NCBI GenBank assembly: GCA_026770585.1
Contig: MU646331.1
Location: forward strand, 609,626 to 634,274
Length of the DNA stretch: 24,649 nt
DNA from: Baffinella frigidus
Taxonomy: Eukaryota; Cryptophyceae; Cryptomonadales; Baffinellaceae
Direction of reading: 5' to 3'
The stretch is not shown here. More model-generated notes on the stretch are below. The model had not been told where the DNA came from. It made no database searches and saw nothing but the letters and a program-made list of their open reading frames with translations. Within the stretch, counting starts at the first letter, position 1.

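Overview
The window looks like the inside of one very large, intron-rich eukaryotic gene on the + strand. Direct reading gives 42 short exons (30-167 nt, about 3.7 kb or 15% of the window, about 1,240 residues). Thirty-nine are clear; exons 9, 32 and 35 are weaker. Splice phases agree from exon to exon: 34 introns are phase 0, four phase 2 and three phase 1. The frame stays open from 216 to the right edge. No start codon, stop codon or polyadenylation region is visible, so both ends of the gene lie outside. I see no convincing gene on the - strand; its open frames run through simple repeats.

The organism is probably an alga or related protist with a TTTAGGG-type telomere repeat. Introns are filled with CCCTAAA and period-7 variants, exons are GC-rich at third positions, 36 of 42 acceptors read AG|G, and two introns appear to be GC-AG. 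Prasinophyte-like green algae and dinoflagellates would both fit parts of this; the sequence alone does not decide.

The protein is a chain of about eight or nine degenerate beta-sandwich (Ig-like) modules. Recurring signatures are TLTxxPDTxPxxDxTV, then SSDPSVAxVxxSV, then GTxxIxxxAxGGNYDGV, then LSATxVxVxxG. The 3' end (exons 40-42) reads as fibronectin type III. An extracellular adhesion, wall or matrix protein is the likeliest role, but this is inferred from fold and repeats only.

The introns hold the unusual biology. (1) Many exons are surrounded by partial copies of themselves. Copies upstream keep the acceptor and exon 5' part; copies downstream keep the exon 3' part and donor. This is the layout expected from tandem duplications with one breakpoint inside the exon. 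(2) Introns carry period-7 arrays, often each with its own homogenised heptamer. (3) At least ten hairpin (MITE-like) elements are present, several with clear TA or 5-8 bp target duplications, two of them inserted in exon copies where the empty site can be read nearby. (4) At several introns the first 5-8 bases repeat the start of the next exon, suggesting intron birth by duplication or insertion at AGGT sites.

Layout: exons 1-8 (216-3965) cover modules 1-2; 3966-4534 is a 31-bp minisatellite with exon-8 copies; exons 9-20 (4535-10935) continue the modules; exons 21-31 (11772-16974) are compact with array-filled introns; 17351-19438 is a cluster of hairpin elements; exons 34-42 (19439-24649) end in the FN3-like region.
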